Assembly (NCBI GenBank): GCA_963795415.1
Contig: CAWCHQ010000001.1
Span: 496,001-560,000, forward strand
Direction: 5' to 3'
DNA: 64,000 nucleotides
Origin: CAVSUZ01 sp963795415
GTDB taxonomy: Bacteria > Pseudomonadota > Alphaproteobacteria > Acetobacterales > Acetobacteraceae
The position numbers and the translations under genes are program-made. The notes under the pieces were generated by a model. It had not been told where the DNA came from and did not search any database. It saw nothing but the letters and a program-made list of their open reading frames with translations. Shown in pieces: positions 34,630 to 46,800 of the stretch; position 1 is the first letter of the stretch; each line of letters opens with the position of its first letter.

Positions 34630-37600
34630 ATGAACGCTTCGCTTGAAACCGCCTCCCGGTTCCTGACCTCCTGGGCAGACAACGCCCGTGCCCTGCGCCA
34701 TACCTACAACCCGGCGCAAGAACACGATGCTTGCGGCGTCGGTTTCGTCGCCGCGCTGGACGGCAAACCGCGGCGCGCCGTCGTGCAGGCCGGTATCGAT
34801 GCATTGAAGGCGGTGTGGCATCGCGGCGCGGTGGACGCCGATGGAAAAACCGGTGACGGCGCCGGCATTCATGTCGAAATCCCGCAGGACTTCTTCGCCG
34901 CCGCCGTGGAGCGCGGCGGTGCCAGGCTCATGCCCGGTGCCATCGCCGTCGGCCAGGTGTTTCTGCCGAAGACCGACCTCTCGGCGCAGGAACGCTGCCG
35001 CCAGATTGTTGAAACCGAAATTTTGAATTTCGGCTACCTGATCTATGGCTGGCGGCAGGTGCCCATCAATGTGGAGTGCATCGGCGAAAAGGCCAACGCC
35101 ACCCGCCCGGAGATCGAGCAGATCATGCTCTGGAATCCCAAGGGAAGCAGCGAGGAAGAATTTGAACGCGACCTTTACGTGATCCGTCGCCGCATCGAAA
35201 AGCAGGCGATCGCCGCACAAATTCCCGAACTCTATTTTTGCTCGCTGTCATCGCGCTCGATCATCTACAAGGGCATGTTCCTTGCCGAGCACCTGAGCGA
35301 ATTTTACCCGGATCTGCTCGATCCGCGATTCGTCTCGCGTTTCGCGATCTACCATCAGCGCTATTCCACCAACACGTTCCCGACCTGGCGGCTCGCGCAG
35401 CCTTTTCGCATGCTTGCCCATAACGGCGAGATCAATACCCTCACGGGCAACGTCAACTGGATGAAGAGCCATGAAACACGGCTCGCCGCCGAGGAGCTGG
35501 GTCCGTATCTGGAAGATGTAAAGCCGGTGGTGCAGGCCGGTGGCTCCGACACTGCTACCCTCGATAATGTTTTCGAACTGCTCTGCCATGCAGGCCGTGA
35601 CGCGCCGATGGCAAAGGCGCTGATGATCCCTGCCTCGATCGGCCAGGACGCCACGATGAAGCAGGCGCATCGGGACATGTTCCTCTACTGCAATGCGGTG
35701 ATGGAACCATGGGATGGTCCCGCCGCCATCGCCGCGACTGACGGACGCTGGGTCATCGCCGGCCTCGACCGCAACGGCCTGCGTCCGCTGCGCTATACGA
35801 TCACTTCCGAGGCGCTCCTTATCGTTGGATCTGAAACAGGTATGGTGCAGCTGGAAGCGGAGACCATCGTCGAGAAAGGCCGGGTCGGTCCCGGCCAGAC
35901 AATCGGCGTCGATCTCAGCACCGCCCGCTTCTACCGCGATGACGAAATGAAGGACATGCTGGCCGCACGCCAGCGCTTCGGCGAATGGGCCAAGCGCATC
36001 ACCGAGATCGACCACATTGTGAAGACGGATGCGCCCGAGCCCATCCTCTATCAAGGCGAGGAACTGCGCCGGCGCCAGCTCGCGGTCGGCTTCACGCTGG
36101 AAGAGCTCGAAATGATTCTTCACCCGATGGTGGAGGATGCTCAGGAGCCTGTCGGCTCCATGGGAGACGATACCCCGGTTGCCGTGCTGTCGGACCGCTA
36201 TCGCGGGCTGCATCACTTTTTCCGCCAGACCTTCAGCCAGGTGACGAACCCGCCGATCGACAGTCTGCGCGAGACCCGCGTCATGACCCTCAAGACGCGG
36301 CTTGGCAATCTTGGGAACGTGCTGGACGAGGATTCCAGCCAGTGCGATCTGCTCCAACTGGAAAGCCCGGTGCTGTCCACCGCCGAGTTCCAGGCAATGC
36401 GCGCCTTCATGCGCGGCTCCGCCTGCGTGGTTGATTGCACCTTCCCGGCCGCCCAGGGCGAGGCGGGGTTGCGGGCAGCCATTGAACGCATCCGCCGGGA
36501 AGCAGAAGACGGGGTTCGTGCCGGCTGCGCCCACGTGATCCTGACCGACGAGAACCAGGGGCCGGACAACGCACCCATTCCGATGATTCTGGCGACCGGC
36601 GGCGTTCATACGCATCTGGTGCGGCAATCGCTGCGCACGTTCACCAGCCTGAACGTGCGCTGCGCCGAGTGCGTGGACGTGCACTACTTCGGGGTGCTGA
36701 TCGGCGTCGGCGCAACCACGATCAATGCCTATCTCGCACAGGAATCCATCGCCGACCGTCATCGCCGGGGCCTGTTCGGCGCGCTCAGTCTGAAGGACGC
36801 GGTCAATCGATACAAGAAGGCAGTGGACAAGGGGCTGCTGAAGGTCATGTCGAAGATGGGGATCAGCGTGATCTCCTCTTACCGCGGCGGTTACAACTTC
36901 GAGGCGATTGGCCTGTCCCGTGCCCTGGTCGCAGAGTTCTTCCCTGGCATGCCGTCCCGCATTTCCGGCATCGGACTGCCCGGCATCGCGCGCAAGGTGC
37001 TCGACCAGCATGATATTGCCTGGGACGCTGATGTGGTCACGCTCCCCGTTGGCGGGGTCTACAAGCTCCGCCGCCACGGGGGCGAGTCGCACGCCTTCGA
37101 TCCCGCGCTGATCCACATGCTGCAAGCCGCGGTTTCAACCAACTCCTACGCAACGTACCGGCGATACGCCGAAGCCGTTCGCAAGCTGCCGCCCCTGGCG
37201 CTGCGCGATCTGCTGGATTTCCGCACCAATTCCGCCAAACCGATCCCGGTCGATGAAGTCGAGAGCATCACGGAGATCCGCAAGCGTCTTGTTTCTCCCG
37301 GAATCAGTCTTGGCGCCCTTTCGCCAGAAGCGCACGAAACCCTCTCCATCGCCATGAACCGCATTGGCGCGCGCTCCGACAGCGGCGAAGGCGGCGAAGA
37401 CTCGGCGCGCTACAAGCCGCGGGAGAATGGCGACAATGCCAGCTCGGCGATCAAACAGATCGCCTCGGGCCGCTTCGGTGTCACGGCGGAGTATCTCAAC
37501 AACTGCCGTGAGATCGAGATCAAGATCGCACAGGGCGCCAAGCCCGGTGAGGGAGGGCAGCTTCCCGGTCTCAAGGTCTCCGGCCTTATCGCGCGGCTGC

Positions 37601-39175
37601 GGCATTCCACACCGGGCGTCATGCTGATCAGCCCGCCGCCGCATCACGACATTTACTCGATCGAGGATCTGGCCCAGCTCATCTATGACCTGAAGCAGAT
37701 CAACCCGGAAGCAACTGTCTGCGTGAAGCTGGTGGCGCGCTCCGGTATTGGCACGATTGCTGCGGGGGTGGCCAAGGCCAAGGCCGACGCAATTCTTATC
37801 TCGGGCCACTCCGGCGGCACCGGCGCTTCGCCGCAAAGCTCCATCAAATATGCCGGCCTGCCCTGGGAAATGGGACTGTCCGAAACCCATCAGGTCCTGA
37901 TGTTGAACCGGCTGCGCCACCGCGTTCGCCTGCGGACGGATGGCGGTCTGAAAACCGGACGCGATGTCGTTATCGCGGCGATGCTTGGGGCAGAGGAGTT
38001 CGGCATCGGCACCGCCTCGCTGATCGCCATGGGCTGCATCATGGTGCGCCAGTGCCATTCCAACACTTGCCCGGTCGGCGTTTGCACGCAGGATGAGAGG
38101 TTGCGTGCCAAGTTCGAGGGCACGCCGGAAAAGGTCATCAACCTTTTCTCATTCATCGCGGAAGATGTGCGCAACATCCTTGCCAGCCTCGGTTGCCGAA
38201 GCCTGAACGAGGTCATCGGCCGCACCGATCTGCTCCATCAGGTCAGCCGGGGCGCCGACATCCTCGATGATCTCGACCTCAACCCGCTTCTCGCGCAGGC
38301 CGATCCGGGGCCGTATGCACGGGTACTGCACGCTGGACGGTCGCAACGAGGTCCCCGAAACCCTCGATGCACAGATGATCGCCGATGCACGCGCCCTGTT
38401 CGAGCATGGCGAAAAAATGCAGCTTCAATACACGATCCGGAACACCCACCGGGCGGTGGGAACCAAGATCTCCTCCAGGATCACGCGCCGCTTCGGCATG
38501 AAGGGCCTCCAACCCGGGCATCTCACGGTGCGCCTGCGCGGTTCCGCTGGGCAGTCGCTCGGTGCATTTGCCGTCCAAGGGCTGAAGCTGGAGGTCTTCG
38601 GCAACTCCAACGATTACGTAGGCAAAGGGCTTTCCGGCGCAACGATCGTGGTTCGTCCCGGCCCGTCCTCAACCCTGCGCAGCAACGATAACACGATCAT
38701 CGGCAATACCGTACTGTATGGCGCGACAGACGGCGAACTCTTCGCTGCCGGACAGGCCGGGGAGCGGTTTGCAGTTCGGAACTCCGGTGCCAATGCGGTC
38801 ATCGAGGGCTGCGGTTCCAACGGCTGCGAATATATGACCGGCGGCACGGTCGTGATCCTGGGAGCTATCGGCGACAATTTCGGCGCTGGTTTTACCGGTG
38901 GAATGGCGTTCGTATACGATCCCGAGGATCTGTTCGCCTTGCGCGTGAACCCGGACACGCTCATCTGGCAGCGCGTCGTTCATCCACACTGGGAACAGCA
39001 CTTGAAATCGCTCGCCGAGCGCCACGCCCGGGAAACCGGATCCCGGTACGCCGCGAGATTGCTGCATGACTGGGAACGAGTTCTGCCTCGGTTCTGGCAG
39101 ATCGTGCCCAAGGAGTTCGTCAAGCATCTGCCCGTTCCGCTGGAAGAGGCCGCCGAGCGCATCCGTCGCGCGTAG
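34630..39175 (+). CDS. gltB: Glutamate synthase large subunit (frameshift at 38321-38323)
   Basis: Converts glutamine plus 2-oxoglutarate to two glutamates. About 1514 residues when reconstructed, the normal GltB size. Propeptide residues 1-34, then catalytic Cys35 ('EHDACGVGF') of the class II amidotransferase domain; central domain; FMN-binding synthase domain with 'SGHSGGTGASPQSSIK', and 3Fe-4S cysteines in 'GCIMVRQCHSNTCPVGVC'. After 'DPGPYAR' the frame is lost; one extra G in GGG 38321-38323 is responsible, and the next frame continues YCTLDGRNEVPETLDAQ into the C-terminal beta-helix (GXGXG) domain ending 'AAERIRRA'. ATG 34630 has a GGAG Shine-Dalgarno. Confidence 0.9.
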
Positions 39176-39512
39176 CAATCTGCTCCGGACGTCGTTTCCA
39201 GTGGTGTGCGCTCAGGAAGATGCCACTGCCGGGGGGCTGCATTTAAAAACGACGGCGAAAAGCAGGGCCAGCACCACGGTTCTGGCCTTCCGCTATGGAT
39301 AGCTGCAAGCTGCACCCGCTTCCCGGCGGGCGGACCTGCCCAGGAGGCGCCTTTCGAGGGCAGCTGAACCCGGCTCAGGCGGTGATTCGCGCTCGGTCGG
39401 GCGAACCTGCAAAAGAAGGAATCGTTTAAAGCTGTCTTCAATCGGATGAGCTTAAGATAGAAATCAACCTTCATGAACCTGAACCCCCACGACCCGCTAC
39501 ACTCGCCCAGCA
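39176..39512. other. Intergenic region gltB-hydratase, no gene seen
   Basis: 337 bp with no convincing coding frame on either strand. AT-richer than its surroundings near 39400-39470, which could hold a promoter for the hydratase gene. Several weak GC hairpins occur (for instance around 39315-39365), but no terminator-like stem with a T tract. Confidence 0.4.
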
Positions 39513-40293
39513 ATGACCGACGATCTTCTCTATGAAACCTCCGGCGGGATAGGCCTGGTTACCTTCAACCGGCCTGCGGCCCGTAACGCGCTCACCTTCG
39601 CGATGTATGAGCGGCTTGCGGAGATATGCACTGATATCGCAAAACACCGCGACGTCCGGGTGCTCGTTCTTACTGGCGCCGGCGAAAAAGCCTTCGCCGC
39701 CGGCACCGACATCTCCCAGTTCCGGGCATTTTCCACGCCCGACGATGCCATCGAATACGAGTTCCCGCCTGGACCGCGTGCTGGATGCGGTGGAGCGGTG
39801 CCCGATACCGACAATCGCCGCAATCGCCGGCGCCTGCACTGGAGGAGGGGCGGGAATAGCCGCTGCCTGCGATATTCGCATCGCAGCGAGCAATCTTCGG
39901 TTTGGCTTCCCTATCGCGCGCACGCTCGGAAACTGCCTGTCGGGGTCCAATACCGCGCGCCTGGCAGCCCTGATCGGCCCCGCACGTGTCACCGACCTCA
40001 TCTTCACCGCCCGCCTGCTCGACGCAGCAGAAGCGCACACCATCGGCCTGGTCACGGAAATTGTTCCGGATCCCGCGGCCCTGGCAGTCCGGACCGAAAA
40101 ACTTGCCCGGCTCGTCGCCTCTCACGCACCCCTGACCTTGCGGGCGACCAAGGAAGCACTACGGCGCCTTCGCGCGCGCGGCGCCGAAGGACAGGACCAG
40201 GACCTGATCCTTATGTGCTACATGAGCCAGGATTTTCGTGAAGGAATGGAAGCGTTTCTCAGCAAACGTCAGCCCTCCTGGCAAGGAAAATAG
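39513..40293 (+). CDS. Enoyl-CoA hydratase/isomerase family protein (frameshift near 39765)
   Basis: Crotonase-fold enzyme acting on acyl-CoA thioesters. It begins 'IGLVTFNRPAARNALTFAMYERL' (residues 13-35) and 'VLTGAGEKAFAAGTDISQF', the acyl-CoA-binding loop. The frame then slips; one surplus C in CCC (39764-39766) is enough. The next frame continues 'RLDRVLDAVERCPIPTIAAIAGACTGGGAGIAAACD', the oxyanion-hole region, then 'SGSNTARLAALIGPARVTDLIF' and 'GLVTEIVPD'. One catalytic Glu position is replaced by Gly/Asn-type residues, so the reaction type cannot be assigned. The membrane orphan follows by two bases. Confidence 0.82.
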
Positions 40294-40295
40294 AA

Positions 40296-40769
40296 GTGGA
40301 CCTGATTGAATTGACTGAGACGGTCTGGCGAAGGGCCTTGGCGACCCGGGGAAAGGACTGGGTCGTGTCCGAGCTGGGGAAGCGCCCTGGCCACCCCACC
40401 GATCCTGTCCTGGACATAGTCTTCGAACCGCCGTTCCCGACACGGGAATTCTGCATGCAATGGTGCGCGGAGGAAGACAACAAGATATTCTCTATTTCCT
40501 GGCACACCTGCGCAGTTGCTGCGGCACTCTTGGTCACCGTGTTTTGCTGCTATGTCGCGATCAGCGGCCTGAACTCGATTCAGCCTCCGGCGGTGGCCGG
40601 CCCTGTACCAGCCCAACCAGTAGCGGCCAACCGGTACCCGTCCAGCTTGTCGAACACCGCTTCCCAAAGTCCCGCCGCAGGGCTGTCGGGCAATAACAAC
40701 AGCAACAGCCTGCCTTCTGTTTGCGCTTATCAATCTTACCAAACGGATGAATGCAAGCAGCAACAATAG
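40296..40769 (+). CDS. Single-pass membrane protein of unknown function
   Basis: 157 residues from GTG 40296. N-terminal soluble part of about 70 residues with Trp and charged residues ('ETVWRRALATRGKDWVVSELG'), one transmembrane segment at about 72-90 ('AVAAALLVTVFCCYVAISG'), then a Pro/Ser/Asn/Gln-rich low-complexity tail ending in 'CAYQSYQTDECKQQQ'. No family recognised. The start lies two bases after the hydratase stop, arguing for co-transcription. The composition fits a real but poorly conserved gene. Confidence 0.5.
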   Translation: MDLIELTETVWRRALATRGKDWVVSELGKRPGHPTDPVLDIVFEPPFPTREFCMQWCAEEDNKIFSISWHTCAVAAALLVTVFCCYVAISGLNSIQPPAVAGPVPAQPVAANRYPSSLSNTASQSPAAGLSGNNNSNSLPSVCAYQSYQTDECKQQQ

Positions 40770-40779
40770 CAGTCATGGT

Positions 40780-40917
40780 GGCAGGTCCGCTCGGGTACGA
40801 GCTTGAAGGGATAGTCGGGCTCCTTGTAACTGTTGGCGTTCTGCCGTTCCGGGAGCTTCACGTTTTCTCGCAGCGGGGCCTCATACCAGCGGCACGGGTT
40901 TCTGACTCGTGGTAAGG
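40780..40917 (-). other. Possible coding fragment, unidentified
   Basis: On the minus strand an open frame of about 45 codons has strongly GC-ending codons and a protein-like composition, reading 'CRWYEAPLRENVKLPERQN' followed by 'NSYKEPDYPFKLVPER'. No start codon or family is identified and the frame then runs into the end of the membrane gene on the other strand. It may be a relic of a displaced gene. Confidence 0.3.
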
Positions 40918-40950
40918 GTCGTCACTGCGAGCGAAGCGAAGCAATCCCGG
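40918..40950. repeat. REP-like palindromic repeat
   Basis: The stretch CACTGCGAGCGAAGCGAAGC followed by AATCC is a copy of the widely dispersed 'GTCATTGCGAGCG-AAGCAATCC' type of intergenic palindrome, in which the TTGC/GCAA arms pair around the GAGCGAAGC centre. Known copies are scattered in many proteobacterial genomes and sit between genes. Only this copy was noticed in the window. Confidence 0.6.
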
Positions 40951-41255
40951 GCGCGAGCGGGCCACATATCACGGCGCCCATAGCGTATCTGTTGCACGCT
41001 CAACGGCCGGAGCCACCTGCAAAATCGTTCACCTGCTCCCGTGTGTATCACGCGCTCTACACCGGAGCGGCTATCGCCGGCCGTGCTGATCGAACGCGGT
41101 GGTTCGCGTGATTGCCGGGGCAACACGGCGAGCTTGCCGGAGCTTGTCGGCAAGGTCTCCGGCCGGAGCGAGGAGATCTGGACTGCTGATGATCGGCGAC
41201 GCCGCTATCCCGAGCGAGCCCGTCAATGACGTGCAAACGGACCCGAGCACCGGCC
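40951..41255. other. Gene-free stretch between repeat and GGDEF-EAL gene
   Basis: About 300 bp with only short, overlapping, mutually incompatible open frames on both strands and no recognisable motif. No terminator-like hairpin was seen after the GGDEF-EAL gene, which ends at 41256. Confidence 0.35.
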
Positions 41256-43725
41256 TCAGTCGGCGGCCTCTCTGTCCGGAACCCTTCCGGCCTCGGCGAC
41301 CACATCCGGAATGGCACCGCACGGCATCGGCCGGCCGAGCAAAAAACCCTGAACCTCAGTGCAGCCTGCCTCTCTGACCGCCTCCAACTGCTCCACCGTT
41401 TCCACGCCTTCAGCGGTGGTAGTCATGCCAAGCTGCCGGGCCAGGCCCGTGATCGACTGGACAATGGCCAGGCAGTCCGGCCGGCTGCGGATTTCGCGCA
41501 CAAAGGACTGATCGACCTTTATTTTGTCGAACGGGAAGCTGCGGAGATAGCTCAAACTCGAGTAGCCGGTCCCGAAGTCGTCCAGCGCGATCCGAACACC
41601 CAGCGCCCGCAGCCTGTGCAGCGTCGCCAGCACCTGCTCGTTATGCTGCAGCAAGGCTGATTCCGTGATCTCCAGCTCCAGGCGCCGGGCGGGCAATCCG
41701 GCGGCACCCAACGCTCCCGCTACGGTCGCGACGATATCCTCGGTATGGACCTGCATGGGCGACAGATTGACGGCGATGCGGACGTGATCCGGCCAGGCCG
41801 TCGCGTCGGCACAGGCCCGGCGCAGCACCCACTCCCCTATCGGTCCGATCAGATGGACATCCTCTGCAACGCCAATGAACTGCGAGGGCGGGATCATTCC
41901 CCGTCGCGGGTGGCGCCAGCGCAGCAAAGCCTCAAAACCCCGGACGCCGCCATGCGCGAGATCGAATTGCGGCTGATAGAACACTTCAAGCTGCTGCTTG
42001 TTCAGCGCGTCGCGTAGATCGAGCTCTATCGCACGGCGGGCCTGCGCCTCGGCATCCATCTCAGCCTGGAAGAACCGGTATTTTCCCCGTCCATCGGCCT
42101 TCGCGCGATACAACGCCATGTCCGCGCATTTCAGCAGCACGTCCGCCGAAGTGCCGTTCCCCGGGGCCAGCGCGATTCCGATGCTCACCCCAACGATGAC
42201 CGGCTGGTTCTCGATCTTGTACGGATGTTTCAGCGTTTCCACGATTTGTCGGGCGAGTACCCTGGGAATTGTCCGGCTGATCGCAGGAGAATTGCAGCAC
42301 TGCGAACTCGTCGCCCCCCAACCGGGCAACCACGTCGCTGTCGCGGATACATGACCGTAGACGGGTGGCCACGGCCTCCAGCAGCGCATCTCCCGCGGGG
42401 TGGCCGAGCGTGTCGTTGACGTCTTTGAAATAGTCCAGATCGAGGCACAACAGCGCCAGCGTTTCTCCGGTCCTGCTCAGGCGGCCCAGTGCAGCCTCCA
42501 GTCTTTCCCGGAACAGCAGGCGGTTCGGCAAACTTGTCAGAGCATCGTGGTGGGCTATGAAGCTGATCTGCGCTTCGGTGCGCCGCCGCTCACTTATGTC
42601 TTCGTAAGTTGCAACCCACCCCCTGTCTTCCATCGGCTGATGCGAAACGGCCAGGGCGCGCCCCTGGCTGTCCTCCTGGAAAAACTTCCCAGCCCTTCCG
42701 CACCCTGCCAGCGTCTCCTGCTCTTCCCGGAGCGAATCGATCATCCCCGCTTCATAACGCCCGATCCGGCTGATCGCGCGGAATACATCCTGCATCGCGA
42801 CCCCGGGGCGAACCTCCCCGCGGGATAACCCGAAGAGCTCCAGAAAGCGCACATTGCATTCGATCAGCCGCTGGTCTGCATCGGCCAGGCACAGGGCCTG
42901 GGACATGTTGTTCAGTGCCGCATCGAACCGGGCGTTCTGGGTGTGCAGCTCAAGGTCGCGCGCGCGAAGGATCTGGTTGTGAAGTTGCGCCTCCGCCATC
43001 GCCTGCTGCACCCGCAGGTTTGCTTCCGCCAGATCGATGCTGGTCTGCTGCAGATCGGTCACCAAATTCTGCACATCGGCGTTGGCTCGCCGCAGCAGGC
43101 GGTTACGCCCGACCAGCATCCCGATCAGGACAAAATTGCCCAGCATCAGGACGCTTCTCACAGCCGACAGAGCGCGCTGAATTCCGATCAGCCGCTCCAG
43201 CTCCCGTCTGGCCGTCGCAGCCCCGCGGTTGTGTGCGAGGGTAGCGAGGGGGGCGATCTGTGGATCGAAAGGCGTCAGCAGCGCCAACATCCGCTGCGCG
43301 GAATCGGTACCTGAAAAGCCGGCCGCGAGTTTCCTTGCCTCGCCGAGTGCAGCTTCAAGCCGGACCATAGTGCCGCTGGCATCAGGATCCGCTGCAAGGT
43401 GGGTGCCGGCCGTATCGCGGGTGACAAAACGAATCCGATCCTCAAGCCCATCGAAGAGTGCCTCGATCTTGGCGCGCGTGGCGGCGGTTCCCGGGACCGC
43501 TGCTGCTGCTATTGCAGCTTCAAGCTGGGCAAGATCCGTGCACAGCAGGCCAACCGCGAACTCGGCCTGATGCGAAGCCTCCGACCCCAGGATGGCCTTG
43601 CGTTCAAACTCCACCGTCTTCGAAAAGATAACGGCGATCCCGACGACCATGAGAACGCCCGTGAGGATGAGCTTCAAACACAGCTTCAGCGACCCGGACA
43701 TCTGCCGCCCATGGCCAATCTTCAC
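41256..43725 (-). CDS. Membrane-bound GGDEF-EAL cyclic-di-GMP regulator with PAS domain (frameshift near 42268)
   Basis: Reconstructed protein of about 820 residues: N-terminal membrane helix (residues about 15-35), extracytoplasmic helical sensor, second membrane helix near 185-210, coiled coil ('LQQTSIDLAEANLRVQQAMAEA'), PAS-like domain ('ARFDAALNNMSQALCLADADQRLI'), GGDEF domain with intact RLGGDEF, and EAL domain with GFEALLRW, 'NLSP', 'EITESALL', 'DDFGTGYSSLSYLRSFPFDKIKVD' split over the conserved Asp-Asp and Lys, and 'AEGVET'. Both catalytic sets look complete, so synthesis and breakdown of c-di-GMP are both possible. One extra base in the AA at 42267-42268 causes the break inside the GGDEF domain. 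Start is GTG 43725 or ATG 43701. Confidence 0.87.
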
Positions 43726-43840
43726 GCCTCCTTCTTCGCCAGTCCTGCACGAAGCAGGCGTGGGTCGGCTTCCTCGACCGCTGATCGGACGCGCGAGCCT
43801 AGTCGGTCGGGGTTAACAGAAGCTCAACTGTCGCAGGGGG

Positions 43841-46800
43841 TTATTCGGCCGGCACGACAATGGGCGGCCTTTTGCCGGCAAGCCGCTCCAGCGCCAGATA
43901 GACCGCTGGGGTGGTGTAGAGCGTCAGCGCCTGCGAGAGGATCAGCCCGCCAATAATTGCTATGCCCAGAGGGCGGCGAAGCTCCGAACCGGTTCCCCAC
44001 GCCAGGGCCAAAGGCAGGGCTCCCAACAGGGCCGCCAGGGTCGTCATCAGAATCGGCCGGAACCGCGCGATGCAGGCATCGTGGATCGCCGCGATGGGGC
44101 TCAGGCCGCGCTGGCGTTCGGCCTCGAGCGCAAAATCGACGATCATGATGCCGTTCTTTTTTACGATCCCCATCAGGAGCACGATCGCGATCATGCCCAT
44201 GATGTCGAGCGGCTGGCCGGCAATGAGCAAAGCGAGCAGGGCGCCTACTCCCGCCGAAGGCAGGGTGGAAAGGATTGTCAGGGGATGGAGCAGGCTCTCA
44301 TAGAGCACACCCAGCACGATGTAGATCGAGATCAGCGCGGCTGCGATCAGCAGGGGTTCGGTGGACGTGGTTTGCTGCAGCCACTTGGCGTTGCCGGCGA
44401 ATTCGGTGTGCACGTCCGGCGGCATGTGCAGCGCGTCCGCTGCCTTTTGCACGGCCGCCTCGGCATCCCCCAGCGCGGTGTTGCCTTCCAGGTTGAAGCT
44501 TATCGTCGCGGCCGGGAATTGGCCCTGGTGGCGCACCGCCAGCGGTGCATCTCCGCGCTCGAAGTGCGCGACCGCCGAAAGCGGGATCGACTGGCCGCCG
44601 GAAGAGGCGACATAAACCTGACCGAGCATGCTGGGGCTGGTCTGCAGTTCCGGCGCGGTTTCCACCACCACCTTGTACTGGTTCCGGGCGGTGTAGATGG
44701 TTGACACCTGACGTTGCGCGAAGGCGTTATTCAGGGCGTTGTCGATATCGGTGGTCTTGATCCCGAGCCTCGCCGCAGCTGCGCGGTCGATCACCACGTT
44801 TTCCTGCGGGCCGGCGCGGTCCTGGTCCGAAGTCACGTCGGCGATGGCCGGCGTGGTTTTCAGCTTCTCTTCCAGAAGCTGCGCCCAATGGCGCATCTCC
44901 TGCAGATCCTGGCTGATCACGACGAACTGGAACTGCGACCCGCCGGTGCGGCCCCCGCCCCGAAGATCCTGGGCGGAAGCCAGAAAGGTCTGCACCCCGC
45001 CCAACCGGGCCAGTTTGGGCCGGAGACGAGCAATGACCTCCTCCGAGGAGACGCCTCTCTCTGACACGGGCTTCAGGCTGATCATGAGTTGCCCACGATT
45101 GAGCGATGACCAGCCGCTCGCGACGCCCACCTGCGATCCGACAGAGGCGACCGCCGGATCGGACAGGATCGTATCCACCACGGCACGTTGGCGCGCCTCC
45201 ATCGCCTTGAAGGAAATGTCCGGCGACGCGATCGTGGACCCCATCAGGATGCCGGTGTCCTCGATAGGCATGAAGCCCTTGGGCAGCACGCCGTACAGGC
45301 GGATCGTCACAACGATGGTCGCGAGCATCACCAGCAGCATGAAACGCCCGTGCCGCAAGGACCATGCGAGGGTCCGGCCATAGATGCGCTGATTCGCGTC
45401 CAACAATCGCTCGATGGTGCGGTCGAGCCTGGCCCAGAAGCCTGTCCCCGCGGCCGCGTGAGGCGGTTTCATCCAATGGCCGCAGATCATTGGCGTCAAG
45501 GTGAGGGAAACGGCCGCCGAGATCGCGATCGCCATGGTCAACGTCACGGCGAACTCATGGAACAGGCGTCCGAGGATGCCGCCCATGAAAATGAGCGGAA
45601 TGAATACCGCCACGAGCGAGATGCTGATCGACACCACGGTGAAACCGATCTGGCGGGAGCCGATCAGGGCGGCCCGCATCGGCGGCAGGCCATGTTCGGT
45701 GTGACGGACGATGTTCTCGATCATGACGATGGCGTCGTCGACCACGAAGCCGACCGAGACGGTCAGCGCCATCAGCGAGAAGTTGTCCAGCGAGTAGCCC
45801 ATGAACCACATGCCGGCCAGCGTCCCGCAGATGGAGAGCGGAACAGTGACCGCCGCCGCGGCGGTGGGAACGACCCGGCGCATGAAGATGGCGACCACCA
45901 TCAGCACCAAAACAATGGTGACGGCCATCGTGTACTGGACGTCGTCCACACTCGCGCGGATGGTGGTGGTGCGGTCCTGGATGACTGTCACTTTGATGTC
46001 GGGCGGCATCCAGGACATGAGCTGGGGCAGCAGCTCTCTAATCCGGTCAACCGTCTCGATCACGTTGGCGCCGGCATCCTTCGTCAGCGTCAGCAGGATC
46101 GCCGGCTGCTTTCCGTCCCAGGCCGCCAGACGAGTATTGGCCACGCTGTTCACAACGGTGGCCACGTTGGAAAGCGTGACCACCGCGCCGCCGCCGGCCT
46201 TCAGGACCAGGCCTCTATACTGATCCGCCTGTGACATCTGGCCGTTGACGCCGATCGTGCCGGCACGGTCCTTCCCCTCGAACCCGCCGGTCGGTTCCAG
46301 CACGTTCGCCGTCTTGATGGCGTTGGTCACGTCCTGGGAAGAAAGACCGGCGGCCGCAAGCTGCACGGGATCGAGTTGCACCCGCACGGCGGGCTTCTCG
46401 GCGCCGCTGATGGTGACATTCGACACACCTTCAACCTGCGACAGGCGCTGACCCAGGATACTGTCCGCCGCATCGTAGATCTGCGCGATGGACAGCGTGT
46501 CGGACGACAGGGCGATGGTCATGATCGGCGCTGCCGCCGGATTGAATTTGCGATAATAGGGACGGGTCGGCAGATCGCTGGGCAGGTCGGTGATGGCCGC
46601 GTTGATTGCGGCCTGAACGTCGTGGGCAGCACCGTTGATGTCGCGATCGATGTCGAACTGCACGACGACCGACGAGGCGCCGACTGAGCTGGTGGAGGTG
46701 ATCTCGGTCACGCCGGAGATTTCTCCCAGCCGCCGCTCCAGCGGGGCGGCCACGGAGTTGGCCATTGTCTCCGGGTCCGCGCCCGGCCGGGAGGCGAGCA

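Noticed and set aside
39176..39512. Candidate structured ncRNA between gltB and the hydratase gene
   Set aside because: Several GC hairpins can be drawn, but none is long, and no known RNA family (SRP, 6S, tmRNA, RNase P) signature was seen.
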